The notes: generated from the letters alone by a model not told the origin. Positions 43,964 through 54,821 are shown, numbered from the stretch's first letter. The stretch: DNA of 64,000 nucleotides from Asticcacaulis sp. EMRT-3 (GCF_030027245.1 NZ_JASERT010000001.1:2782501-2846500), one strand, 5' to 3'. Numbers and translations are program-made.

Positions 43964-44386
43964 TCAGGAAGTTGCCGGTTTAGCTCTGCTCTTCTTGGCG
44001 GGCTTTTGGGCATTGAGGGCCACGGCCGCGAGAATCAGCGCCTTGAAGGCGGCCTCGTCGATCTCGACGCCTTCGGGCCCCAAGCCTTCAGGAATGTCGA
44101 TGGCGCGGCGCACATGGCCGTCAAGGCTGGAATTGAACAGGTGGGCGGGGTCATCGAGCGCAGCGCCCTTGGCGAAGGTCAGCTTGACCACCTTTTTGTA
44201 GGATTCGCCGGTACACAGGATGCCATTATGCGACCAGACCGGCGTGCCCATCCATTTCCATTCCTCGACCACATCAGGCACGGCCTCATGAATGAGGGCG
44301 CGCATCCGGGCCAGCGCCGCGCCGCGCCAGTCATTCAGTTCGGCAATGCGCCCGGAGATGAGGTCGGAGGCTGTCGGGTCTGACAT
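43964..44386 (-). CDS. DUF1801 domain-containing protein
   Basis: 140 aa from the ATG at 44386. Pattern: RMRALIHEAVPDVVEEWKWM, GTPVWSHNGILCTGESYKKV, KLTFAKGAALDDPAHLFNSS, and a Lys-rich end. This is the YdhG-like fold of unknown function, soluble. The 3' end lies 15 bp from the palindromic repeat. Confidence 0.85.
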   Translation of the reverse strand: MSDPTASDLISGRIAELNDWRGAALARMRALIHEAVPDVVEEWKWMGTPVWSHNGILCTGESYKKVVKLTFAKGAALDDPAHLFNSSLDGHVRRAIDIPEGLGPEGVEIDEAAFKALILAAVALNAQKPAKKSRAKPATS

Positions 44387-44396
44387 GGTCTGATCC

Positions 44397-44690
44397 TTAA
44401 GAGGGGTTGGTGCGCCTGAGGGTGATGGCTTTTTCCGGACAGGCCTGCACGCACAGGCCGCAGGCGCGGCAGGCTTCGGCGCGCACGGCGAAGCTCTGTT
44501 TCCAGCCATGCAGGAAGCCTTTCACCTTGGCCATCACCGGCAAGCCTGTGCGGTCTTCCGGTGGCAGGATGCCGAGGTCGAAGACATCATACGGGCAGAT
44601 GACGACGCAATCGGCCTTGCCTTCGCAAGTCGTGCGATCAATCACGGGCTGAAAGGCGCCGGGGGCCTGTTTGCAGTCGGGCGTGTCCAT
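44397..44690 (-). CDS. Ferredoxin with two iron-sulfur cluster motifs
   Basis: 97 aa. First cluster motif CEGKADCVVICPYDVF (C-x6-C-x3-C, as in seven-iron types) and second CRACGLCVQACPEKA (C-x2-C-x2-C-x3-C). A small cytoplasmic electron carrier. Located between DUF1801 and the antiporter on the same strand with 10-bp gaps; the redox partner is unknown. Confidence 0.87.
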   Translation of the reverse strand: MDTPDCKQAPGAFQPVIDRTTCEGKADCVVICPYDVFDLGILPPEDRTGLPVMAKVKGFLHGWKQSFAVRAEACRACGLCVQACPEKAITLRRTNPS

Positions 44691-44699
44691 AAGGGATGA

Positions 44700-45704
44700 T
44701 TAACCCGCCAGCGGCAGAAAGACCAGCCACAGGGCGAAGACGCCGTAAAGCGCGGCGATGCCGGTCAGGGCGCGCGCATCGACGCGGCCACGCCGGAACA
44801 TCAAAAACAGCACGATAATCGCCGCTGCCGTAATGATGCCCGCAGCCAGCAGGGCGTGATCGAAGCGCCACGGCGTAAAAAAGATGCCGAGCGCCGAAGG
44901 AATGGTGGCCTGAATCATCATCGCGCCGGAAATATTGGCCAGGGCCAGCCTTTCCTTGCCCTGACGCACCCAGATGATGGCGTTCATGGTTTCGGGCAGT
45001 TCGGTGGCCACCGGCGACAGCAGCAGCGCCACCAGATGCGGGGCCATGTGCAGGGCTTCGCCGATCTGTTCGAGCTGGGCCACAAACAGATGCGAGGCGA
45101 AGGCGATGACGAGCAGGGACAGACCGGCTTGCAGGCTGGCCCACAACAGGCTGGGGTGGCCGGGGCGGAGTTTCAGCGGTTCGAGTTCATCATCGCCTTC
45201 ATCTGACTCGTCGGGGGCGGTGATCTCGCGCCAGACATAGAGGGCATAGGCGGCGAGAAACAGTACGCCCAGCCACGGCTTGAAGGCGAAGGCGACGAGG
45301 CCCAGACCCACCTTGACGACGAAAATGGCCAGAAAGGCCAGTTGATCGCGGCTGAGGCGACCATGTTCGACCTGCACCATCGCATCGCGGCGGCCCAGTT
45401 TGCGCCGGTTAAGCCATAAAGCGAGGCCGACCACGCCGTAAGCAATGGTGGCCAGCACCAGTGGCCCGCCCATCGCCGCGCCGACGCCGATGTCCTTGGC
45501 GCGGGCGGTGTGGCCGAAGACGACGGCGGTGAAGGTGACGGCGCTTTCGGGCAGGGCCGTGCCGAAGGCGGCCAGCACCGAACCCACCGCCGTCGCGCCA
45601 AAATTGAGGTGCTTGCCGCACCATTCGATGCTGTTGGTGAAATATTCGCACGCCAGATAGATGACGACGGCCGAGCCGATGAACAGAATAAGGGTCAGGA
45701 GCAT
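44700..45704 (-). CDS. Sodium/calcium antiporter (CaCA family)
   Basis: 334 aa from the ATG at 45704. The two alpha-repeat motifs are clear: VLAAFGTALPESAVTFTAVV and LSPVATELPETMNAIIWVRQ. About 10 membrane helices with a cytoplasmic acidic loop (TAPDESDEGDDELEPLKL) in the middle, as in YrbG-like exchangers. It probably exports Ca2+ in exchange for Na+ or H+. Confidence 0.88.
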   Translation of the reverse strand: MLLTLILFIGSAVVIYLACEYFTNSIEWCGKHLNFGATAVGSVLAAFGTALPESAVTFTAVVFGHTARAKDIGVGAAMGGPLVLATIAYGVVGLALWLNRRKLGRRDAMVQVEHGRLSRDQLAFLAIFVVKVGLGLVAFAFKPWLGVLFLAAYALYVWREITAPDESDEGDDELEPLKLRPGHPSLLWASLQAGLSLLVIAFASHLFVAQLEQIGEALHMAPHLVALLLSPVATELPETMNAIIWVRQGKERLALANISGAMMIQATIPSALGIFFTPWRFDHALLAAGIITAAAIIVLFLMFRRGRVDARALTGIAALYGVFALWLVFLPLAG

Positions 45705-45972
45705 ATCAAAGCAGGGGCCGGGCAAGCAGATGAACCAGTGGCGCGTGCCAGCGTCTTGCCCGGCCGGGCAACCGCTACACGGCCAAAGGTCTTGCCGATT
45801 ATGATCACACCAAGGCGCGTGTGGCGCCTATTATGTTGATGTGAACCCTCTGACAGCGCAGAGGCGGCTACTCCCCAATGACAATAGCGGCCTTATGGCG
45901 TGTTTTTTCGTGCAGGAAAAGGGCCATTTTTCAAAAAGCGGCGTCTTTTATGCGCTGCGGCGTTACGGTGCC

Positions 45973-46001
45973 TTGAGTTCGCTCCTGTGCGGGCCTATTA
46001 T
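45973..46001 (+). promoter_or_regulatory. Sigma-70-like promoter ahead of a non-coding region
   Basis: TTGAGT (45973-45978), 17-bp spacer, TATTAT (45996-46001). Points towards the structured segment at 46008-46140. Confidence 0.45.
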
Positions 46002-46007
46002 AGGTTC

Positions 46008-46140
46008 GTGGCGGGTCTTGCTGTGGCTTCCGTGGCGATCACTATTCCTTCTGACCTTAATCACTTAGAACGGGGGCTGGCTCTGATCTGGACCGTGGTC
46101 CTAGTCACCTGGCTCCCACCTGAATAGTCAGGTCTGAGAG
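46008..46140 (+). ncRNA. Candidate structured non-coding RNA, possibly 6S RNA
   Basis: No coding signal. Just downstream of a good promoter. A long hairpin, GGGGGCTGG...CCTGGCTCCC around TGA..GGAC-CGTG-GTCC..TCA (46073-46119), is followed by ACCTGA-ATAG-TCAGGT (46120-46135). In alphaproteobacteria the 6S RNA gene commonly lies upstream of the 5-formyltetrahydrofolate cyclo-ligase gene, which here starts at 46559. The identity rests on synteny and foldability; a rod-like 6S fold was not established by eye. Confidence 0.35.
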
Positions 46141-46261
46141 GATTTAACCGCATCGACACGATTCTTCATGGCGCCGCCACACCCTACGATCAATCGGCAT
46201 TTCGGTATTTTGATGAGCATGTCCGGCTCATACTGAGCCGGTATGTTTGTCTTCAGGAAGT

Positions 46262-46480
46262 AAGAACCCCACCACCACGAGCCATTCTTCATGCGGCCCA
46301 GGACGGAACGACATTCAGAAACCCCTCCGTCATCTTCGCCCTGACGGGCTCGTTGCCACCTCCCCATGCCTTTGGCACAGGGAGGAGGGATGTGCCGCCT
46401 GTCACCCTCCTCCCCATTCATGGGGAGGTGTCGAGCAAGCAAAGCGCGTCGAGACGGAGGGGCCGCTTTCTTCAGCAAGG
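46262..46480. repeat. Cluster of palindromic intergenic repeats
   Basis: AACCCCACCACCA at 46265, then ACCCCTCCGTCATCTTCGCC, CACCTCCCCATGCC...GGGAGGAGGG, and CCTCCTCCCC...GGGGAGGTG with GACGGAGGGGCCGCTTTC. Several arms of the GC-rich intergenic family are stacked; nothing else is seen between 46141 and 46558. Confidence 0.75.
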
Positions 46481-46558
46481 GGCTGAATGTCGATTCGTTA
46501 TGGTGAGAGGGGGGCGGGATGTGGTGTTGGGCGTCTTGAAAAACAGGATAAGAGCCGC

Positions 46559-47155
46559 ATGAGCGATAGTGACGCCAAAAAGCTGCTTCTGCGCCATGAA
46601 ATGAAACGCCGCCGCGCCGCTCTGGCCCAGGCCGATGGTCTGGCGGGTGACCGGATGGCCGAAACAGTCAGCTCAGCGCTTGAGGCATGGCCGCGCCGCG
46701 GCAGCCTGATCGCCGGCTATTATCCGATCCAGTCCGAAATCAATCCGTTTCCGCTGTTGCAGATCTTCGAGGATAAGGGTTATCGCCTGTGCCTGCCGTG
46801 CCTTGTGGCCGGGGCGGAGGGCTATGAGATGCGCTTTCGCGCCTTCCGGCTGGGTGACGATCTGGAGCAGGGCCCGTTCGACATCCACCAGCCGCACGCT
46901 GCCGCTGGCGAGGTGACGCCCGATGTGGTGCTGGTGCCGTTGCTGGCCTTTACGCGCGATGGCCACCGGCTCGGCTATGGCGGCGGTTATTACGACCGGG
47001 CGCTGGCGGCCTTGCGGGCGCAGGGCGATGTGCGTGTGTGCGGAATCGCTTTTTCGGGTCAGGAACTTGCCGATCTCCCGTTTGAAGTGCATGATCAGAA
47101 ACTGGATGATATATGGACCGAACAGGGCGTGATCGAGGCGCGCGCCCAGGCCTGA
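46559..47155 (+). CDS. fthC: 5-formyltetrahydrofolate cyclo-ligase
   Basis: 198 aa from the ATG at 46559. Basic N-terminus LLLRHEMKRRRAAL, GYYPIQSEINPFPLLQ, the ATP-binding signature LAFTRDGHRLGYGGGYYDRA and HDQKLDDIWTEQGVI. It converts 5-formyl-THF to 5,10-methenyl-THF. First gene of a group with ymdB, 36 bp apart. Confidence 0.93.
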   Translation: MSDSDAKKLLLRHEMKRRRAALAQADGLAGDRMAETVSSALEAWPRRGSLIAGYYPIQSEINPFPLLQIFEDKGYRLCLPCLVAGAEGYEMRFRAFRLGDDLEQGPFDIHQPHAAAGEVTPDVVLVPLLAFTRDGHRLGYGGGYYDRALAALRAQGDVRVCGIAFSGQELADLPFEVHDQKLDDIWTEQGVIEARAQA

Positions 47156-47191
47156 GCCCCGCCGTAAGCGGGCTATAGATTTGGATGTTGA

Positions 47192-48031
47192 ATGCGCTTT
47201 GCTTTTTTTGGTGACGTTGTGGGCCGCCCCGGCAGGGATGCGCTTGCAGAACACCTGCCGGGTTTACGCCGCCGTCTTGACCTCGAATTTGTCATTATCA
47301 ACGCCGAAAACGCTTCGGCGGGCTTTGGCCTGTCGGAAAATTCGGCGCGGCAGCTCTTTGACGCCGGGGCCGATTGCCTGACCCTGGGCAACCATTCGTG
47401 GGATCAGAAAGAGGCGCTGACCTATATTGTGCGTGAGCCGCGCCTGATCCGCCCGATCAATTATCCGCCTCTGGCCGATGCGCCGGGGCGCGGGGCCAAT
47501 CTGTTTGAAACCCAGTCGGGCAAGCGTATTCTGGTGATGAATGTGCTGGGTCTGGTGCATATGGCGTCGATGGATGATCCGTTCGGCGCGGTCGATCGCC
47601 AGTTGGAATCGTGTCCGCTGGGCATGATGGCCGACGCGATTGTGGTCGATATGCACGCCGAAGCCACCTCGGAAAAGATGGCGATGGGCCATTTCTGCGA
47701 TGGCCGCGCCACTTTGGTAGTCGGCACCCACACCCACGTGCCGACGGGCGACGCGCAGATCCTGCCCAATGGCACGGCCTATCAGACCGATGCCGGGGCG
47801 TGTGCCGATTATGACAGCGTGATCGGCATGGACAAGGAAGAACCGCTGCGCCGTTTCACCACGCGCATCGGCAAGGAACGCTACCGTCCGGCTTCCGGGC
47901 CGGGCACGGTGTGCGGCGTCTATGTCGAAAGCGATGACCGCACGGGGCTGGCCCTGCGCATCGAGCCGATCCGCATCGGTGGCCGCCTGAAGGAAACCGT
48001 GCCGGAGGTGAGCGCGCTGGCCGCCGTCTGA
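47192..48031 (+). CDS. ymdB: YmdB-type metallophosphoesterase
   Basis: 279 aa. Metal ligands: RFAFFGDVVGRPGRDAL, IINAENASAGFGLS, TLGNHSWDQKEAL, VDMHAEATSEKMAMGHFCDG, VVGTHTHVPTGD. This is the TIGR00282/YmdB family of di-iron phosphodiesterases, reported to act on 2',3'-cyclic nucleotides. It lies between fthC and yebC on the same strand. Confidence 0.9.
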   Translation: MRFAFFGDVVGRPGRDALAEHLPGLRRRLDLEFVIINAENASAGFGLSENSARQLFDAGADCLTLGNHSWDQKEALTYIVREPRLIRPINYPPLADAPGRGANLFETQSGKRILVMNVLGLVHMASMDDPFGAVDRQLESCPLGMMADAIVVDMHAEATSEKMAMGHFCDGRATLVVGTHTHVPTGDAQILPNGTAYQTDAGACADYDSVIGMDKEEPLRRFTTRIGKERYRPASGPGTVCGVYVESDDRTGLALRIEPIRIGGRLKETVPEVSALAAV

Positions 48032-48136
48032 TAAAGGCTGAGGGGGCGTGACAAACCGGGTTTCACACGCTAGAAACCGCCATCATTTGAAGTACACGGG
48101 CGCACCAAACCGGGCGCGCTGCGTTAAGAGGATTTC

Positions 48137-48895
48137 ATGGCCGGCCACAGTAAATTCAAGAACATCATGCACAAGAAGGGGCGCGCCGATTCGGTGCGTT
48201 CCAAGCTTTTCTCCAAGCTGTCGCGCGACATCACCGTGGCCGCCAAGATGGGCCTGCCCGATCCGGCGATGAATTCGCGCCTGCGTCTGGCCGTTTCGAT
48301 GGCCAAGGCCGAATCGATGCCCAAGGACAATATTGAGCGCGCCATCAAAAAGGGCGCTTCGGGCGAGGCCGACAATATGGAAGAGATCCGCTATGAGGGC
48401 CGCGGCCCCGGCGGCGTTGGCCTGATCGTTGAAACCCTGACCGATAACCGCAACCGCACGGCGGGCGCTGTGCGCAGCTATTTCACCAAGTTCGGCGGCC
48501 AGTTGGCCGATACCGGCTCGGTCAGTTTCATGTTCGACCGGCTGGGCGAGATCAAATATCCGCTCTCGGTGGGTGACGCCGATACGGTGATGGAAGCGGC
48601 CATCGAGGCCGGGGCCGCCGATGTGGAAACCGATAACGACGAAGAAGACGGCGGCCACACCATCTATACCGCCTTTGAGGACTTCAACGAGGTCACCGAC
48701 GCGCTGTCGAAGGCGCTGGGCGATCCGAAATCGACCGGCCTGATCTGGAAGGCGCAAAGCGGCACGCCGCTGACCGGCGATCCGGTGCGCACCCTGATGA
48801 AACTGCTCGATGCGCTCAACGATGACGATGATGTGCAAAACGTCTATGGCAATTACGAGATCGCCGACGAGGAACTGGAAAGCCTGGGCGGCTAG
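48137..48895 (+). CDS. yebC: YebC/PmpR family protein
   Basis: 252 aa. [60 protein letters not shown], and the acidic middle [15 protein letters not shown]- or ribosome-associated regulator. Commonly adjacent to ruvC; here ruvC is 12 kb away. The stop TAG is the first three bases of repeat copy D, so insertion may have redefined the C-terminus (ends EELESLGG). Confidence 0.95.
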   Translation: MAGHSKFKNIMHKKGRADSVRSKLFSKLSRDITVAAKMGLPDPAMNSRLRLAVSMAKAESMPKDNIERAIKKGASGEADNMEEIRYEGRGPGGVGLIVETLTDNRNRTAGAVRSYFTKFGGQLADTGSVSFMFDRLGEIKYPLSVGDADTVMEAAIEAGAADVETDNDEEDGGHTIYTAFEDFNEVTDALSKALGDPKSTGLIWKAQSGTPLTGDPVRTLMKLLDALNDDDDVQNVYGNYEIADEELESLGG

Positions 48896-49008
48896 AGCAA
48901 CGAGCGTTTAATTTGACTTACAAATTGAATGCGAGATGCGGAAAAATGTAAAATGTAGAGCGGATTGCATTCCTTTGACCGATTCAATCAGAATGCAGAC
49001 CGCTCTAG
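48893..49008 (+). repeat. 116-bp dispersed palindromic repeat, copy D
   Basis: TAGAGCAACGAG...GACCGCTCTAG. Its first three bases are the yebC stop codon. Confidence 0.93.
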
Positions 49009-49084
49009 GCTGCGATTCCGGGCTTTGTTTGCTTTCTGAAATATGCGATGATGCGGCGTTAACCATGTTTTCGCGGGGGAATAT

Positions 49085-49480
49085 ATGAAAGCGTCCATCC
49101 TGATACTGGCCGGGCTTGGGGCGGGGCTCACCCTCGGCATGAGCGGTTGCGTGGCCTATCACAGATACCCCATCGCCTATGAAGACCCGCGCAGCCCCGC
49201 TGAACGCGCGCAGGCATGCGTATCGACGTTCGAGCCGGACGGCAAGGCTGCGCAGGTCATGACCTATGACAGCGCCACCGGCACCGAAACCCACATGAAC
49301 AGCGATGGCCGCCAGGTGGCCGTCACCGCCCAGAATGCGCGCGACAATACGGCGCTGGGCATGGGCGGCAAGGTAGGCGGCGGTATTCCCGTGGCCTGCA
49401 CCGATGCTGATCCGCGCGTCCTGCCCGCCTATCCGGCGCCGCCTGCGCACCACAAGGATGGCTATAACGGTTATCATTGA
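49085..49480 (+). CDS. Hypothetical lipoprotein
   Basis: 131 aa; GGGGGAATAT before the ATG. The lipobox GMSGC places Cys at residue 22. Mature part: RSPAERAQACVSTFEPDGKA, SATGTETHMNSDGRQVAVTA, GGGIPVACTDADPR and a His/Tyr-rich end (HHKDGYNGYH). No family recognised. It lies between repeat copies D and E. Confidence 0.7.
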   Translation: MKASILILAGLGAGLTLGMSGCVAYHRYPIAYEDPRSPAERAQACVSTFEPDGKAAQVMTYDSATGTETHMNSDGRQVAVTAQNARDNTALGMGGKVGGGIPVACTDADPRVLPAYPAPPAHHKDGYNGYH

Positions 49481-49503
49481 GGCAGCATCGTTCATGGCTA
49501 TTG

Positions 49504-49672
49504 AAGTAAGAAACCCCACCACCATCTTCGCTTCGCTCGATGGTTCCCCTCCCCAGTAAACTGGGGAGGTATAAGAAAGAGCGCCCCTTATACCTCTCCA
49601 ACTTTTTGGAGTTTGGCGTCGGCGAAGGCATGTCCTTCGCCAGCCAAGGAACCGCACGAAGACGCGAAGCGG
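49504..49672. repeat. Palindromic intergenic repeat
   Basis: GAAACCCCACCACCATCTTC, CCCCTCCCCAGTAAACTGGGGAGG and TATACCTCTCC...GGAGTT; paired with copy E immediately after. Confidence 0.8.
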
Positions 49673-49673
49673 C

Positions 49674-49789
49674 TAGAGCAACGAGCGTTTAATTTGACTT
49701 ACAAATTGAATGCGAGATGCGGAAAAACGTAAAATGTAGAGTGGGTTGCATTCCTTTGACCGATTCAATCAGAATGCAAACCGCTCTAA
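49674..49789 (+). repeat. 116-bp dispersed palindromic repeat, copy E
   Basis: TAGAGCAACGAG...AAACCGCTCTA, 666 bp after copy D in the same orientation. It has a G/T mismatch in the right stem (GTGGG against CCGCT). Confidence 0.93.
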
Positions 49790-49863
49790 GATGTGGTGGT
49801 GGCGGTTCTTGCTTCATGGCGCAAAGCTTCATATTTCAGGTGAATCTTATGATGGGGGTGGTA

Positions 49864-51264
49864 TCAGGGCCGGTTGACGTCCGGCTTGGCCAGTTGATCG
49901 GGTGAGGCATTGTAGGTATCGGCGCTCATATGCGGCCAGAACTGGTCGAACATCACCTGATCGGCGGCATCGCCCGGCACATCGAAGGCCGAGCCCTTGA
50001 ACCACGGTCGGCAAGTGCGCTCCGCCGGATCGATATTCCCCCAACGCAGGGTGGGGCAGCCTTCGCCATTCGGATCGATGGCATTATCGACGGCGCGGAT
50101 CTCGCCATTGGACTGGGCCAGAATGCCGGCGGTGCGCACATTGGCGATCTGGTTGCGGCCGACATCGGCGGTGCCCGCTTCGACATCAATGCCGATCTCA
50201 TTGGCGATGAGGGTGTTTTCGATGATGCGCACCCGGCTGACCGACGAGGTGACGGCGTGATCGCTGCGCGCCACCAGACTGTGCGACAACAAAGCTTCGC
50301 CCGCCCCGTCGAGATGAATGCCCTCGGCGAAATACTGCACCTTCATATCGTTCATGGTCAGGATGGAATCGGCGCTGTCGAGCTTGAGGTCGAGGCCGAT
50401 GGCGTTGTCGCCGCGCTCAAAACCATGCCAGTCGGCCAGTTGCTGCACGCTGACGCCGAGGATCTGTGAATCGCCGGTCAGCACGGCGTAGATGCCGCCC
50501 GCCGTTGAGGCAATCTCGGAATTTTCGGCATAAAGCTCGCCTTCGCTGACCGCCAGGGCGACGGCGCGCGTCTTGGCGATGATGTGTGAGGAATCGGTCA
50601 GGTTGAGCCGCCCGCCCGCCACATGGACAGCGGCATTATCACCCTGATAACGGATTTCCGAATTCTGGATGGTCAGTTCCTTGCCCGCCGCCTCGATGCA
50701 CGGCGCATTCCCGCCGCGCGGGCTGGAGACATAGACGTTTTTCAGGATCACCTTGTCGGCATTGGGTGAGATGCGCAGGCAGTTTTGCCCGTCGGGCGCC
50801 ACCAGCACCGGGATCGTATTGGGGCCGAAGCCCTGACCGACGATGGTGATCGAATGGTCGATGTCGAGGCTGGCCACGCACGAGCGGTTATGTGCCTTGA
50901 GATAGAGCACACCATAAGGGCGGATATTGCGCGCCACGGCCTCGACATAGCCCTGGCTGGCGCGGTCGCAATCGACCGTAGCGTCGGCGCGGCCATGACC
51001 GTAATAGCCATAGCGGCCGCCGTCATAGCGATAGTGACGCTGCGGGCCGCAGGTGCGGAGCTGGGCGTCGAGCAACATGCCAAAGCACGGCCGGATGGTG
51101 GCATCGACGCGGGCGGCATTATTGCCGCGCCATGCGTCGGCACGGGCGGAAGGTGCCATCATGGCCAGCAAAACGACAAGAGCCATCAGCATGGCCGCCG
51201 GAGTGATCCGGGCCTCTGGTCTGATTTCACGGTCTTTGCACATCGTCCTGTCCATTCGTTTCAT
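49864..51264 (-). CDS. Secreted right-handed parallel beta-helix protein
   Basis: 466 aa from the ATG at 51264. Signal segment AAMLMALVVLLAMMAPSARA, a Cys-containing head, then repeated strand turns typical of a beta-helix: LDIDHSITIVGQGFGPNTIP, ADKVILKNVYVSSPRGGNAP, KELTIQNSEIRYQGDNAAVH, GELYAENSEIASTAGGIYAV, VRIIENTLIANEIGIDVEAG. No catalytic motif of pectate lyases is obvious. It follows 8 bp after the Sel1 protein gene, so the two form an operon. Possible cell-surface polysaccharide binding or turnover. Confidence 0.75.
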   Translation of the reverse strand: MKRMDRTMCKDREIRPEARITPAAMLMALVVLLAMMAPSARADAWRGNNAARVDATIRPCFGMLLDAQLRTCGPQRHYRYDGGRYGYYGHGRADATVDCDRASQGYVEAVARNIRPYGVLYLKAHNRSCVASLDIDHSITIVGQGFGPNTIPVLVAPDGQNCLRISPNADKVILKNVYVSSPRGGNAPCIEAAGKELTIQNSEIRYQGDNAAVHVAGGRLNLTDSSHIIAKTRAVALAVSEGELYAENSEIASTAGGIYAVLTGDSQILGVSVQQLADWHGFERGDNAIGLDLKLDSADSILTMNDMKVQYFAEGIHLDGAGEALLSHSLVARSDHAVTSSVSRVRIIENTLIANEIGIDVEAGTADVGRNQIANVRTAGILAQSNGEIRAVDNAIDPNGEGCPTLRWGNIDPAERTCRPWFKGSAFDVPGDAADQVMFDQFWPHMSADTYNASPDQLAKPDVNRP

Positions 51265-51272
51265 GTCCGACC

Positions 51273-52754
51273 TTATGGCTGTGCCGTTTGCGACACCTGC
51301 GCCAGCACGTCCTGCAAGCGATTGGCCGATGGTTTGAAGCCTTCGAGCGCGGCGTCGAGCTGCATCACCACGGCCTCGGCCTTGTCCTGATCGGCCACGC
51401 CTTTGAGGCCGAGATCGAAATAGGTGGACATGGCGTAGCGCGCTTCGGGCGAGCCCTGTTTTTCGGCCTGCTGATACCAATGGAAGGCGCGGGCATAATC
51501 GACACCGACGCCGACGCCTTCGGAATACATGACCGCCAGCACCAGTTGCGAACGCGAATCGCCATTGACCGCCGCCATCTGGATGGCGCGCACCTCATCG
51601 AGGGCGGTCAGACGCTCAGGTTCCTGCGGCAGGCCGATCATGCCGCGCAGGCCGTCCACCGTCTCCTTGGGCACGTCCTTGGCATCGAAACAGGCTTCGT
51701 GCAGCAGGTTCAGATAGTCGAGCGCGCGCATCACATGGATAAAGGGCAGTTCGTCCATGCGCGTCAGGGCGTAGCTTTGGGCGTCGCTCAGGCGGCTTTC
51801 ATCGGAATGGGGCACGCCGCCCTGCGGCGCTTCGGGCGGATAGAATTCGTAAGGCGCCACCCAGCGCCGTGCCTTGGTTTCGACGAAGGAGGCATATTGG
51901 GCGCGATCCGGGGCCGATTTCTCGAAATCTTTCAGCAGCACATAGGCGCTGACATCGCCGGTTTCGGAAGCCTTGTAATTATAGAGATAGGCATCGACAT
52001 CGGAGCGTTCGAACAGCGTGCGCACATTCGACATGCCGTAGTTTGCACCGCGCATCATGGCGCGGATGGCCTGCGGATTATCGGCCGGTTCGCCCATCGG
52101 GCCGTACTGATCGTCATACAGGCGCGCCAAGGTGCGGAAGCCATCGGCGCCTAAGGTGGACTGCACATAGATCACCCGGTCGCGCACCTTGTCGCGTTCG
52201 CCGGAATCCATCCTTGACAATTCCTGGTCGAGCATCCGGTAAGCGCGCTCGCGCTCAAAGGCGCGGCACTTGTCATAACGCGAAGCCATCGTGTTGCCGT
52301 GCGGATCAAAGGCGCGGTTCATCGGCGCATAGCCCTGCGAATTGGCCAGCGCCATGACCAGCCAGACCGACGATTCGATCGGGTCTTCGAGGTTTTTATC
52401 GGCAGCATTGATCGCTGCGTAGCGATTGGCCAGTTCGAGCTGGGCGAAGAAATCATTGCCGAAGGCGAGGTGACGGTAATAGCGGATTTCGCGTTCCTGG
52501 CCGTTGAAGCCGTCGGTCTGGAACGGATCGGGCGGACGCGGGCAGGCATATTGGCCATCGATACGCGGATGGGGATCGAAAATATGGCTGATGTCGTCGA
52601 TCAGGCGCTGGCAGCCGGTCAGGCTGAGCGCCGCGAACAGGCCGAAGCCGAGGGCGATCAGCGGGCGCATCTGTGCCTTGCGCGAATGGCCTGTCGCGCG
52701 CACCGCCCATCGTAACGGGCGCAGAATGGCTCCGGTCAGGTTACGCATGGACAT
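51273..52754 (-). CDS. Sel1-repeat lipoprotein
   Basis: 493 aa. Lipobox-like LSLTGC after a hydrophobic leader (IALGFGLFAALSLTGC). It contains alpha-helical solenoid repeats, clearest near the end: SRSQLVLAVMYSEGVGVGVD YARAFHWYQQAEKQGSPEAR, and earlier helix pairs. Probably periplasmic scaffolding. Co-transcribed with the beta-helix protein. The specific function is unknown. Confidence 0.78.
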   Translation of the reverse strand: MSMRNLTGAILRPLRWAVRATGHSRKAQMRPLIALGFGLFAALSLTGCQRLIDDISHIFDPHPRIDGQYACPRPPDPFQTDGFNGQEREIRYYRHLAFGNDFFAQLELANRYAAINAADKNLEDPIESSVWLVMALANSQGYAPMNRAFDPHGNTMASRYDKCRAFERERAYRMLDQELSRMDSGERDKVRDRVIYVQSTLGADGFRTLARLYDDQYGPMGEPADNPQAIRAMMRGANYGMSNVRTLFERSDVDAYLYNYKASETGDVSAYVLLKDFEKSAPDRAQYASFVETKARRWVAPYEFYPPEAPQGGVPHSDESRLSDAQSYALTRMDELPFIHVMRALDYLNLLHEACFDAKDVPKETVDGLRGMIGLPQEPERLTALDEVRAIQMAAVNGDSRSQLVLAVMYSEGVGVGVDYARAFHWYQQAEKQGSPEARYAMSTYFDLGLKGVADQDKAEAVVMQLDAALEGFKPSANRLQDVLAQVSQTAQP

Positions 52755-53153
52755 CGCACATCTCTCCGACGGAGTCGGCAGACTTATGGTTAATAAAGCC
52801 TTTGTTAAGGATTTTGAAGACTGTCAAGTTCTGCCCCCCGTGGCTTTCGTAATCCCGCCGAAACTTGCCAGATGACCGCTTATCCGTGCGGCCAGGCCCC
52901 TCATCAATCCCATGTCCGCCCTGACGCAACTTAAGGCGACCCCGAACGGCGTTATCATGCTTCAAAAGCCACGCCTTGACCAGAAAAAAGTGTTAACGCG
53001 ATCCGGCGTGCGGCGAATTTTCCCCAGAGGTGACTGAGGTGACCCAGATGGCGCAGGGCCTTTTTACGGCTTAAGCCTTGAGGTTTTGCGCGCCAGCCGC
53101 TAAGACCACGGCCATTCCCGAAATCCGCATTCATCAAAGGGCGCAACCTCCTC
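52755..53153. other. Intergenic region upstream of ettA
   Basis: 399 bp between divergent genes, with no convincing coding frame. TTAA half-sites occur (GGTTAATAAAG, TTTGTTAAGG, GTGTTAACGC) but none with 7-bp spacing. It probably holds the promoters of the Sel1 operon and of ettA. Confidence 0.5.

Positions 53154-54821
<1,668 letters not shown>

Noticed and set aside
45900..46127. 75-codon frame in the fthC upstream region
   Set aside because: No ribosome-binding site, overlaps a good promoter and strong hairpins, and no protein-like conservation pattern.
11590..49789. CRISPR array
   Set aside because: The repeated units are 116 bp, widely dispersed, in both orientations and without spacers or cas genes.
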